Of a DNA stretch of 64,000 bases, positions 35,930 through 46,792 are shown one piece after another. The notes below the pieces were generated by a model. It had not been told where the DNA came from. It saw only the letters and a program-made list of their open reading frames with translations, and did no database searches. Made by a program: the position numbers and the translations under genes. Source of the stretch: Istiophorus platypterus (taxonomy: Eukaryota; Chordata; Actinopteri; Istiophoriformes; Istiophoridae). The stretch lies in assembly GCA_016859345.1 (NCBI GenBank), contig CM029121.1, forward strand, positions 4,259,529 through 4,323,528, read 5' to 3'. Position 1 is the first letter of the stretch. Every line of letters begins with the position of its first letter.

Positions 35930-36330
35930 TCTTTTGGTTTTCTGACCTGCAACTTTACTGTTTTGGTTTGCTCTCACTTATCTCAACAACCTTGTTTCCA
36001 GCCACAGGGCAGAAATTTCAGATACATTTCAGTGAAAAAACTCTGATAAACATATCGTACAGTACCTGTATAGCACCAAACAGCAGAAATGCAGAGTTAG
36101 TGACAAGCTTGTGAACATAGTTTAGCACTTAGCAGCTAAAGGGACTTATATTTTTCTCAGAGTTGATAGGGAACAAATCAAAGCTAAGAAGAGAGTGACC
36201 ACTGAAGTTGCATTCAGTAAGGAGATGAGTTAGTCCAATTACACGAAGACGTACATGTACACTTAAGAGTTCATGCGCAATGCAATACATATTCCCGCAG
36301 CCAGTTTCAGAGTTTCTCATGCCTGACAGT
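35930..36330 (+). repeat. Interspersed fish repeat, family R1
   Basis: Contains CTGCAACTTTACTGTTTTGG, ACCTTGTTTCCAGCC, and TTTAGCACTTAGCAGCTAAA. Same block order as 21125-21580. Confidence 0.6.
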
Positions 36331-36379
36331 TGGTGGTGGTAGCATGAACTGAAAAGTAGCAGTTCACCAATCAGAGGCA

Positions 36380-36690
36380 AGGAAAGAGAAGACAGCCGGC
36401 CAGGGCTGGACTGATAATCAGGCATACTGGACATTTTCCCTGTGGCCTGATGCAGCATTAAGGCCAATATATTTTTTATTTAGTTTTTTTTTTGTTGTTT
36501 TTTTGCAGCCAACAACTCAACCATAAAGCAGGGACAGCACTCCATTGGTTCATTTTCAAAACTGACACTGGGCTGGCCAATAGAAGGAGCAGGTGACTCA
36601 AGATCAAGTGATTACACTGGTCCACTTTTCAGCGGCACTTACTATTCAGATTTGTAGTAGTTTTGAGGTAGGACAGTAGGTACACATATC
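36380..36690 (+). repeat. Interspersed fish repeat fragment
   Basis: CAGGGCTGGACTGATAATCA, then GGACATTTTCCCTGTGGCCT, and later CTGGCCAATAGAAGGAGCAG. This block order is familiar from a dispersed teleost repeat. Class not determined. Confidence 0.4.
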
Positions 36691-36717
36691 TACGGTAAGT
36701 GGACCCCATGCTGAGCC

Positions 36718-37430
36718 GGTTCTAACCATAAGCTATATCAAAGAGGAAGGATTTAAGTCGACTCTTAAACATGGAGAGGGCGTCGGCCTCCTGGACCCAA
36801 ACTGGAAGATGGTTCCACAGCAGAGGAGCCTGATAACTGAAAGCTCTGCCCCCCATTCTGCTTGTGGAGACTCTAGGAACCACTAGTAGTCCTGAATTCT
36901 GGGAACAAAGTGTTCTACTGGGATAATAAGCTACTATGAGCTCTTTAAGATAGGATGGTGACTGGCCATTAAGGGCTTTGTAGGTGAGGAGGAGGATTTT
37001 AAATTGTATTCTGGATTTCACAGGGAGCCAATGCAGAGAAGCTAACACAGGAGAGATGTGACATCTTATTCTGGTTCTTGTCAATACTCTTGTAGAAGTA
37101 TTCTGAATCAGCTCGAGACGATCTAATGTTTTACTGGGACAGTCTAATAATAGGGAGTTACAATAATTGAGCCTAGAAGTAACAAAAGCATGAACTAGTT
37201 TTTCTGTGTCATTTTGAGAAAGGATGTGTCTGATTTTTGTGATATTATGAAGGTGAAAAAGGCGTCCTTGAGGTTTGATTTATTTGGGAGTTAAAGGACA
37301 TGTCCTGATTTAAGACAACTCCAAGATTCCTAACAGTGGTTCTAGAGGCCAGAGCACTGCCATCTAGACTAAGCATGTCATATGATAATGTGTTTCTGAG
37401 GTGCTGCAGACCAAGTTCACAGGTCACCTG
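36718..37430 (-). mobile_element. L2-like LINE 3' coding fragment
   Basis: Minus-strand frames give LDGSALASRTTVRNLGVVLN and DMSFNSQINQTSRT (37370-37250), followed by ISPVLASLHWLPVKSRIQFK, ALNGQSPSYLKELIV, RMGGRAFSYQAPLLWNHLPV and FKSRLKSFLFDIAYG (37055-36722). This is the carboxy-terminal half of an L2-type reverse transcriptase protein. It is about 85-90% like 39127-39460 on the opposite strand. It lacks the 3' tail. Confidence 0.8.
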
Positions 37431-37760
37431 TAACAGCTAAAGAGTCAAATATTTCCCTCAGTATTTCCAGTATTTTTTGGCATTTTAAACCCTTATTGTA
37501 GACAGAAAAGAGAAATAACAAAGGTAATTGAATGGACCTGAACTATGGATACTGTGGCTAATGGTCAGTAATAGTCAGTGTCCCAATTCCAAAGATATGT
37601 GGTACCCTCCCCAGGAGGTGGTGGACACCAAAACAAAGCTAGATTGAATACATTCATCAGGTGGCCAAACACACAACTCCAAAAGAATGATAAGGTTGAT
37701 CTGTGTCTGCTGGATAGAGGCAGCTATTACAATGTAATACAAAGTGCCCCCCTAAAAAAT
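37425..37760 (+). repeat. Interspersed fish repeat, family R1, interrupted
   Basis: AGCTAAAGAGTCAAATATTT and CCCTCAG (37436-37463), then after foreign sequence CCCAGGAGGTGGTGGACACC (about 37609-37628) and GTCTGCTGGATAGAGGCAGC. The blocks match the second half of the 21125-21580 copy. Confidence 0.5.
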
Positions 37761-37799
37761 ATTAAACTTTAAATGAGGAAAACAAAAACAATCTTAGGT

Positions 37800-39735
37800 T
37801 TATTTTCAGCACTATAACCAGGCTGACCAAGAGTCATATCTTGATTCATACATGTGTTCCTATAGATCTCAGTAGCAATGATTTCATGAGCTTCTTTAAT
37901 GATAAAATTCTAAGTTTTAGACACAAGATTCACCTCCTAGTGCCCTCAACTGGCACTGATTTGTCCTCAAACACAGTATGAGAAAAAGCTGTAGAACCTG
38001 ACATATAATTATATTAAGTTTTTTCCAACAATTTCTTCTAACACATCAACCTGTCTTTTAGACCCCATCTCAACCAGAGATTCTTAAGATAGACATAACT
38101 CAAGTAAGAACCTCTTTATTAGACATAATCAGTCTGTCCTTACTAACAGGCTAATTATTGCAGTCCTTCAAAATAGCTGTAATTAAACCTCTTCTTAAAA
38201 AGTCAGCCCTAGAGCCAGATGTTTTAGCCAAATAAAGACCCATATTCAACCTTCCCTTTCTCTCTGAGATCCTTGAGAAAGCTGTCACCAATCATTTGTG
38301 TGACTTTGTACATAATAATAGTTTATCTGAGGATTTCCAGTCAGGATCTAGAGGCATCATAGCAGAGAGTCAGCACTGGTGAAAGCTATAAATGATCTTC
38401 TACCTATATTGGACAAAGGACCTTTCCCTGTACTTGTTCTGGTAGATCTTTGTTCCGAATCTGACACTATGGACCATCACATTCTATTACAGAGACTAGA
38501 ATATTTCACTGGCATTAAAGGACTTGCTCTTAGCTGGTTTAATACCTATTCATCAGATATATTTCAGTTTGTGCACATTAATCCTCCATATACAGAAAAG
38601 TTAATCACAGAGTTGCACAGGGTTTTGTACTTGGACCAGTTCTATTCAACTCATATATGCTTCCTTTAAGCAATATTATTAGGAAACACTCCATAAACTT
38701 CTGTTGTTACAAGGATGATGCCCAATTGTACCTGTCAATGAAATCCGGTGAAAACAATCAGTTAGCTAAAATTGCCTAATGGGCATTAAGATCTGAATCA
38801 CCGGCAACTTTCTGCTGTTAAACTCCGCAACACCTTCGAAACACATTATCAGGGTTTGTAGATGGCATTGCCCTGGCCTCCAGCAACACCATCAGGATAT
38901 TTCCTTTAACTCCCACATAAAGCCATCTTCAAGGACTGCCTAAACAACATTTTAAAAATTAAGCACATGATACAGAAAAAGTAGTTACTTTGTTACTTCT
39001 AGGCTCAATTATTGCAACTTCTTATTATCAGCCTGACCCAACATATCTTTAAATACAGTCCAGCTGATCCAGAATGCTGCAGCACAAGTACTGACAGGAA
39101 AAAGGAAAAGAGATCACATCTCTCCTGTGTTAGCTTCTCTGCATTTGCTCCCAGTGAAATCTAGAATACAATTTAAAATCCTCCTCCTCACCAACAAAGC
39201 CCTTAATGATCAGTCACCATCCTATCTTAAAGAGCTCATAGTACCTTATTACTCCGGTAGAACACTTTGTTCCCAGAACACAGGCCTGCTAGTGGTTCCT
39301 AGAGTCACCACGAGTAGAATAGGAGGCAGAGCTTTCAGTTATCAGGTTCCTCTGCTGTGGAACCATCTTCCAGTTTGGGTCCAGGAGGCAGACGCCCTCT
39401 CCATGTTTAAGAGTCGGCTTAAAAGCTTTCTTCTTGATATAGCTTATAGATACGGCTGGCTCAGCTTAAACCATCCCCTTGTAATATTGCTATAGTCGTA
39501 GACTGACATCAAGGGACTTCCCATGATGCCCCGAGCTCCTCTGTCCTTCTCTTCCTCTCCATCTCTATGCATTGATATTTAGTCCAGTTAGTATTATTAG
39601 CCCTGTTTATATAATTGATAGTTACATTATCAGTCTCTTTAATATTTTACATCGGCTGCTGCTGCTATTGCTAACTACTGAATTCTTCTTTTGTAGTTCA
39701 AAGTAAATAACTGTTGCTGCCCGTCTCAAGAGTTC
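37800..39735 (+). mobile_element. L2-like LINE with near-complete RT domain (decayed)
   Basis: Plus-strand frames in order: AVIKPLLKKSALEPDVLA (about 38170-38230), LPFLSEILEKAVTNHLCDFV (38255-38310), VLVLVDLCSESDTMDHHILL (38425-38490; normally FAFDT), CYKDDAQLYLS (about 38705-38735; catalytic YADD altered to YKDD), then SLHLLPVKSRIQFKILLL through FKSRLKSFLLDIAY (39130-39450). Several stops and shifts. The 3' UTR (39570-39640) has GTTAGTATTATTAGCCCTGT, linking it to the tail copies at 3.2 and 47 kb. Confidence 0.8.
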
Positions 39736-39944
39736 TGTAATGTGAAAGACATCACTTATTATACAGCAGTGGAACTTCTAAGAAAGAGCTACCAGACAGG
39801 CCATAAGAACAAAAGATGTTCTTTCTTCAGTCTGCAAGTTATTAGTGATTTTATTGAGAGTTTTAATCTTATTACTTGAAACAGCAATTTCACTCATCTT
39901 ACTTATGAGTCAGTTTATGTAGAGCATGGCCTAATAACCTGCCC

Positions 39945-39984
39945 TATAGGCAACATTGAGCCCTACAGCTCAATGTTGCCTATA
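39945..39984. repeat. Perfect 17-bp-arm hairpin
   Basis: TATAGGCAACATTGAGC (39945-39961), six-base loop CCTACA, and its exact reverse complement (39968-39984). Confidence 0.92.
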
Positions 39985-39989
39985 AATTT

Positions 39990-40850
39990 GAAATTTTCAA
40001 CATATTAGCACATGATGAATGTTGCCATTATATTGACAGGACCATGATCTTTCCCTGTCCTTAACCAAAGTGCCATTAGGACATAATTTTAAACATAAAA
40101 AATGTTTGTCATACTGTACTTGCTACAAATTGATATTCTCTTGCAAGAGTATCTATTGAAGGAAAACCAATTGTAACAAGTTTTCAGTGAAAATTTTGCA
40201 GATACACTGTGTGTAAACATTTTGTGACTTTATATAAGTTTAGTAAAAACATTTCCTCATAATGATTATAAACACATAACCCTGTCAGCATCATAATTCA
40301 AAACTTATGAAGTGTCTCAAATTAGGAGTATTGGAGTTACTTCTGGGGGATAGGGTTTGCAAGACAGGCCTTAAGATCTTGTAATAATATAGGACCTTCT
40401 TCAGGATCCTTATGAGTTGATTGTGCTAATGGTATGTTGTCCAAAATTTGCAATAAATTCCTAAAAACCAGTTGATAAACACTAAGCTTAGAGCTTTCAG
40501 GGTCCCCTGAGCTGTCTTTGTGAACAGTTGTATTATGTCATTTGTGGTTGTGGAGAAGCTTTTTGAAATCTGTGAAATTCACTCAGTGACATGTTCCTGA
40601 TAATGGCATGGTTAAGTATCTCTTATAATCATTCTGACTTTTTACCTTTCAGAGGTAACCTGTGTTATGATTGTAATCAAAGGCTTGAAGAACAGTATCC
40701 TTTTTTTACTTTAATGGGGGCATGTCTCGTTACAGGCTAATTATAGAAATGTTGCTGCAATTAAACTATCGGCCTCATAACCTCAAGCATTTCTATATAC
40801 TCTGCATAAAGTTGCAAAGGTTAAATCTTAATTGTTTCAAATTAGTTGGT
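39990..40850. other. Intergenic, no gene seen
   Basis: AT-rich sequence without recognised features. Confidence 0.4.
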
Positions 40851-40855
40851 GATAT

Positions 40856-40879
40856 TATATATATATATATATATATATA
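40856..40879. repeat. (TA)n microsatellite
   Basis: Twelve uninterrupted TA units. Confidence 0.95.
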
Positions 40880-40933
40880 ATAGCTGTGTGCTTAGGTGAC
40901 CTTGGCCCATGACAAAACTAAACTTTTTATTTT

Positions 40934-41008
40934 AGAACACAACCTCAACAAACTCTAGCTGATCTATTACAGTAATAGATCAGCTAGAGTTTGTTGAGGT
41001 TGTGTTCT
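40934..41008. repeat. 75-bp palindrome with perfect 37-bp arms
   Basis: The left arm 40934-40970 and right arm 40972-41008 are exact reverse complements around a single central A at 40971. The central part reads GATCTATTACAGTAATAGATC-like; the outer part is AGAACACAACCTCAACAAAC and its complement. No mismatch was found over 37 pairs. Confidence 0.97.
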
Positions 41009-41009
41009 G

Positions 41010-41875
41010 ATCGATAAAAGCGACAGTCGATAAATGGTCAGAAAAGGTCCAAGGGTCCTCCTACACTGCTCATCTTCATTGTAAAAACAAAATTAACTCT
41101 TACTATTCTTTATCCCACATCTTTTTTTTCATTTCTTTCTCCCTATCTTTCCTTCATTGGCTGTCACCTCTTCCCTGCTATCCTTGATAGACAAATACCA
41201 GATGAGTAGATATAATCAAGAAATCAGCAAATAAATGTAAAGATGTGGAAAAAAAAATCACAATTAAAAACAAAAGGAGCCTATTTTCTTTCCACCCACA
41301 GTTAGCCTAGGTAGCACTGGCACTTTTCAAACTTTTCCATGTCATTAAATTGATCTGACTGAAAGACTTTATATAAAGGATCTGACTAGAGGGTGTTTGA
41401 GACTAGAGAGCTAACCTTTTCAATTAGTATGCAGATTGGACAGAAGGCTGTGCCCCCAGATGTGTTTCATTGATTTTCTTTACGGGAGGTTATATGAAGT
41501 AAACACACACAAAGAGCTGGGTAAACAGCTCACAGTGTTTATCCTCTCTCACTGTGTTGAGGTTTTGAGTGCTCATTAGGTATCTGTTTGAAGAGCAGCT
41601 GCTATGTGACCAATTTAGACCCCAGACAATGGTGAAATTTCTATGGTTATACTATCTAACCAGTAATCTTTACATCTCATTAACTGGTCACTGATGAAAA
41701 TTATGTCCATACTCCCCTTATTCGAGAAATACTATGGTTTGAGTAGGTTCTTCCTTTATCTGTTCGGCTTCAGAACATCTAGTAATGACACAGCTTGTTT
41801 TCAGTATTGTTTCTGCCTTTCTTAGATTTCTTAAACTATACTAATAAACATTATCATATTAACAATGGATGGAAT
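41010..41875. other. Intergenic, no gene seen
   Basis: AT-rich, no recognised gene or repeat. Confidence 0.4.
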
Positions 41876-41879
41876 AATT

Positions 41880-42765
41880 ACATGTAAAGTGAAAGGGGCA
41901 TTTCTTCACCCTGCAAAGGGTTTTTCCCTATTTTTTGTGTTTCCAGCCCCAGAAGGCACCTCCTGTTAGCAATTTTAGTTTTGATAAACCCCATCACCAA
42001 AAAAAAAGGATGAAAAACTTTAGTGACAGAATACCACTGATTGAATGGTATCATTGTTTCACTGAAAGTGCTGAAAGTACCCCTTTAGTTGACCAGCAAA
42101 GTGTGGGAGATCCTGTTTTGGCAGATTCTTTTTCAAAATTATTTGACACAAACAATTGCTATTATGTCATCAGGGGTGTGTTTAAAGGTAGTGTTGTCAA
42201 CGTAGCGCCTTTGTCATAAAATTTACTATCTTTTTAGGCAACTTTTGTTCAAAAAAGCAACTAGCAGAAAATCTAGTGACTTTTTGGAAAAAACCTTAGC
42301 TTCTCTCCTTAGAGGAGAGTTGCCAGTAGTGCCCCAGGGAGTTGGGCTTTCCTTCTGCAACCGCTCTTCTCTCTGCTCTCATTAAATTGATGGCACAGCA
42401 GCTGATATAGAAATGAATGAGTAAATATAGCAAAAATCACAGCAAAGCTGTCTTCTGTAACTTATGTATATGGTAATTTTCTTCCAGATGATGTTGCAGT
42501 TGTAAAATTGGGATTTTTAGTAGCCAAGTAGCATCTTTGAAGCGACTGCTGGTTAACATGTGGTCTTAATGGTCCACATTTCAATTGCTGTTTCATACTT
42601 GTTCTGTTTCTGACAACAGAAACACAAAAACATATAAAAGAGAAGAGCTTTATTGGGAATTCAGTTGTTTTGTAATACTGTATATGTGAGCTTAGACAGT
42701 AAGAGAGAAGCCAACAGGTAAAGGGCAGTTCAGCCACATACTGGGATTTAACCTCTTCTTGTTTA
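41880..42765 (+). repeat. Unclassified 0.85-kb interspersed repeat, copy 1
   Basis: Collinear with 60070-60935. Shared blocks include CAAAATTATTTGACACAAAC, TGTCATCAGGG, AGCAACTAGCAGAAAATC, GAGAGTTGCCAG, GTTGGGCTTTCCTTCTGCAA, GTCTTAATGGTCCACATTTC, TCATACTTGTTCTGT, and GGTAAAGGGCAGTTCAGCCA. A frame of about 94 codons at the left (41935-42219) keeps a partial counterpart in copy 2 (NNCYYVIRGVFKGSV against NTFYCVITGAFTGSV). Confidence 0.7.
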
Positions 42766-43029
42766 TAAATATGAAACTTTTCTACACATGTGCAAACTTG
42801 TATTTCTCATACAGATCTATTCTACAGGGTTAGAATGGTAGATCTAATTTGTGAACATTACTTTACAAGCTCAAAATCTTTGTTTTGCTGGACTACATGC
42901 AAATAAGTCAGGTCCTATTGCAGGTGGATTCATTTGGTACTGGCCAAAATGCCAGAATAAGATCATATTGTAAAATCTTTTAAGTTCAGTTATTTAATTA
43001 ACAGTTTAGCTACTGTTAGCTGGCATCTG

Positions 43030-43260
43030 ACAGCTGGTCGAGGCAGACAGCCGCCACCATTAGCCGGGATCTGTTCAACATTTCCACCTGTTACAAGGGA
43101 GTTTTTCATGGACACTGTCACCAAGTGCTGCTCATGTGGGAAATGTTGGGTCTCCGTAAATAATAACTATAAAGAGTCTGGTCTAGACCTGCTCTATATT
43201 AAAACTTCCCTGAAAGTTATGATATGGCATTATATAAAATTAGATCAAATTGAATTTAAT
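43030..43260 (+). repeat. LINE 3' tail (copy B)
   Basis: CAGCTGGTCGAGGCAGACAG, then GTGCTGCTCATGTGGGAAAT, TCTGGTCTAGACCTGCTCTA and the TATAAAATTAGATCAAATTG end. Same module as copies A, C and D but without the upstream CT-rich part. Confidence 0.75.
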
Positions 43261-43264
43261 CTTT

Positions 43265-43960
43265 TTTCAATCCCTTTCGAATGCCCCCTGAAGGCATTAG
43301 CATTTCTACAAAGCTTTTTAGAGCTTAGTTACCTATCGCCCAAGACTCATGAAGCTACAAAGTGTGATTATTATTAGTATAATATAATATATAAATAATA
43401 TTATTATTACCTGCAATTAACCTTTAGTTGTGCACTGGGAGAGATAAATACAGTCTCACATCTCCTGTCAGCTCTACAATGTTTCCTAAATTTGGCTGCA
43501 GAAACTAACATTGGTAAACCCCAAGTCCAGGAAACACCTATTAGTGACATCACCAATGCTATATGTACAGTGCCAGTGCTATACAGTATGTCTATGTTTT
43601 TCCTCAGTCTGTGTTAAAGGGTCATGTTCTCAATATATGAACTGCATAGGCCTGAGTTACTGTTCAGTTATATTTCACCAGTGACTGCTGAAGTTCAAAT
43701 TATTACAATATTTTTTGTGCAAGGCTCAGATTTTAATATAAGTACTGGTATTGGAAAAACACCTACCACCCTAGCAGATATTAAGGGAACCATTTTGAGA
43801 CACAGAATAGTGAAAATCATACTGATTAGCCCTTTGACCTCAGCCAGGGGCTCATATGTGGATGTTACTTTCTGAGAGGCGTTTAAGAACAGAGTGACCG
43901 GTGTGAAGACTGAACAGTTGCCCCCTGTTCCTCTGAGGCAGCTGGTCTGGCTCCTAGCCT
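43265..43960. other. Intergenic, no gene seen
   Basis: AT-rich, no recognised features. Confidence 0.35.
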
Positions 43961-43966
43961 GGTTGA

Positions 43967-43983
43967 CCCCCCCCCCCCCCCCC
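43967..43983. repeat. Poly-C tract
   Basis: Seventeen consecutive C residues, a likely polymorphic or assembly-sensitive site. Confidence 0.95.
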
Positions 43984-44079
43984 GATAATGCTAAATCAAA
44001 CTTTACCACATCAAAAAGGCACACAGACAGACCAGCAGGGTAACAAACACACACACACTCACACATAGCTGCCCTAATG

Positions 44080-45095
44080 TCTCCACATGTACACTTTAAC
44101 GCAAAGGCTGTCAGTCACCCACACTTTTGAAATGAACAAATAAACATGAACATGTGTACAGAGATGCAAACAAACACAAGGGAAGAGGCACCCACACACA
44201 CTCCCACACAGACACACTGTTGGTTTAAAACTAACATCTCAACATCATCATGCACAGCAATTTCTTTTAGATGATGTACTGATATTCTAGACCTGCTGAC
44301 CACTAAAGCTGCCAGAATTATATCATCTGGCTCACAAGCAGATAACATTGAGTGATCACTTCAGTTAGAGAGCTGTTTATTGCACAGTATGGCTTACCAA
44401 ATCACACAGTGGCATCGGTGTGTGTGTGTATGTGTGTGTATGTGCTGGCAGTAGAGTAAGATGTTACATCTTCATGCTGAGGCGTTTTGTATTGAAAAAG
44501 CTCCACATGAACCCTGTGTGTTTGCAAAAAATCAAAGGTTGAGTGGTGTCACATGGGAGCACTTTTAAAAGCGGCTGCACTTTCATCTCCTCTTTAAATT
44601 GACATGTCAGCATCAACAACATCAATTGTACTCTAGATAATGGTATAGCCTGTCCATTAACATGATCTCCCAATTGATCTTTGAAAATAAAACATTTTCT
44701 TTCAGAAAGTGAAAAATGAAGTAATTCTGTTTCATTATAAGGGCTTACTGAGTTGGCAAGCTTCATTCAAAATGACAAATGAATCACAGCTCCTCTCCTG
44801 AATCCTTTGATGATCTGCTAAAGAGAGGTGGTAAATGCTGGAGTCACATTTCACTGATGCTATTATTAACAGACAACTGGATCCAGTTCAGGAGACACTA
44901 AATGATGGCTTAATGTTTGTTGCTGCGGATGCTGTGGTGCAGTGATTGCTGGTCACAGTTCCCTTTCGACACCTCAAGTATTTGAAACATCATGAAATTT
45001 TTACTCCTGTCAAATATCATTTTGCTGAATTGAAATTATTGTTTAAAAAAGATTCTTCATCTGGTTGTCATGGTTACCTGGAGAGGAGCAGAACT
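44080..45095. other. Intergenic; candidate conserved non-coding block
   Basis: CA/GT-rich patches at 44160-44220 and 44418-44445. The interval 44460-44920 is repeat-free, balanced in composition and rich in ATTA/AATTG cores, about 4.5 kb upstream of syt9. It is a plausible enhancer by inference only. Confidence 0.3.
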
Positions 45096-45101
45096 CACCT
45101 T

Positions 45102-45345
45102 TGAATTCAATTCAATTCAATTTTATTTATATACCAAATCATAACAGAGGTTATCTCAGGGTACTTTTCATATAGAGCAGGTCTAGACCACACTCTTTAT
45201 AGTTATTATTTACAGAGACCCAACATTTCCCCCATGAGCAGCACTGGCAAGTAAAGCCAGGGAGAATGAGAGGGAGAGAGAGAGAGAGAGAGAGTGAGAG
45301 TGGTTGGGAAAGGAACAGAGGGCAGGGTGGAGAGCATTGAACAAA
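45102..45345 (-). repeat. LINE 3' tail (copy C)
   Basis: In reverse complement it contains the CT-rich tract, GTGCTGCTCATGGGGGAAAT, GTCTAGACCTGCTCTATATG and ends in (AATTG)n (ATTCAATTCAATTCAATTTT on plus). Same family as copies A, B and D. Confidence 0.8.
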
Positions 45346-45382
45346 TAAAGGTTCCACATGAAGATGTTTAATAATACGAGAC

Positions 45383-45415
<33 letters not shown>

Positions 45416-45436
45416 TAATAATAATAATAATAATAG
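45383..45436. repeat. (ATA)n microsatellite
   Basis: About 18 ATA/AAT units with one G interruption. Confidence 0.95.
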
Positions 45437-45439
45437 AGG

Positions 45440-46555
45440 TCAGCAGCCATGGATCCAGACTCTGCAGCATCAGAGGCAGAAATCCCCTCAGAAAGCAACA
45501 GGAGGAGAGAGGAGAAAGCAGAAAAACTAGAGGGAGGGGAGGATGACTCGTACAGGTCTGACCCTTGTCTGACCTTTAAGAGCCTGAGATGAGTTTTGTA
45601 TCAGTGATTCAGCTGGCAGTATGCGCTATATCACAGAGTCGGCCATGTACTTCATTTGATCTAACTGCAGAATTTGACCTCTATCCTCTGATTACATCAG
45701 CAGCATCGGCTAGAAAATGCTATGAAAGCTCCAGTGAAGTCAGTCATGTAAAATAAATCAATTCAATCAGTCATTGTTGACTGTACAAGGAATCCTGAAT
45801 ATAGTTTTTAAGAAAGTTCCTGAGGATTTTTAACTGTACAAAACTCATTCTGATTTCCCTTTTTTGGCTGGATGCGTCTACACAGCATGTATGGGTCATT
45901 TCATGCCAACATACCCAGAATTCAGAGTTTGGAAAAAGACTAGAAGAAGAAGGTCTACTGTCAAAAGTCAGAAAACAGTACAACACCATTGCCAGCTGCA
46001 ACCTGCAAATTTCCTAAACCCAATGAAATACAGGCTAAATAGGTATCAAAAAGAGATAACAGACATTGAAGTAATCATATTATAAATATCTACCTATGAA
46101 ATAAAACCACTGTATTTAATATTTCAACCAATGAAAGGTACAAAAATGTTGCTGTTTTCAAAAAGTTAATGAATGGTAAAGGATTAAAATGTAATATTAA
46201 CAGAATCAAAAACTGGTTGCAAAAAATTGAAAACTAGAAAACTTAAATAGAGATTTAAATTTTGAAAAATGAGAATACTTAATTTTGGGAAAAAAAATAA
46301 ATCATTTTAATTAATTTGATTACTGTAAAACATTCAGTAACAAGTATTTAAATGAATACAATTATCTATAGGGTTTCTTTTCCTTCTTTCCTCTTTTGTA
46401 TTCAGTACAAATTAGAACCCAGACCAGAGAAAATAAACAATTCATGATGCTTAGAATAACTACCTCGGACTTTATCCTCCACCTTTTCTGTGACGTTTTA
46501 AGTGCACGCGTATTTCTTCCATGCATTTTATACTCTATTATCTATATTTTATTAG
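45440..46555. other. Intergenic, no gene seen
   Basis: AT-rich sequence; no recognised features. Confidence 0.4.

Positions 46556-46559
<4 letters not shown>

Positions 46560-46600
<41 letters not shown>
46560..46600. repeat. (TA)n microsatellite
   Basis: About 20 uninterrupted TA units. Confidence 0.95.
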
Positions 46601-46603
<3 letters not shown>

Positions 46604-46648
46604 GAGAATCATATTTTCATGTTTTTAACTACATTAGCATTAGCATTA

Positions 46649-46741
46649 GCATTTCAACATTAGTGAGGTGTTAAAAAATAGATGAGCTAGTTGCATTTCA
46701 ACATTAGTTGTGTCACTGATTTAAAAATAGATGAGCTAGTT
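46649..46741. repeat. Local imperfect tandem duplication, ~46-bp unit
   Basis: GCATTTCAACATTAGT begins each unit (46649 and 46693) and AAAATAGATGAGCTAGTT ends each. A short (TTAGCA)n precedes them. Confidence 0.85.
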
Positions 46742-46792
46742 GTGTAAGGAGATGTTGTGTTAGCCACTGATTTAGTGGAACCTTCTCATTCT

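Noticed and set aside
45383..45470. Isoleucine-rich membrane protein frames
   Set aside because: Translations of the (ATA)n microsatellite in either direction.
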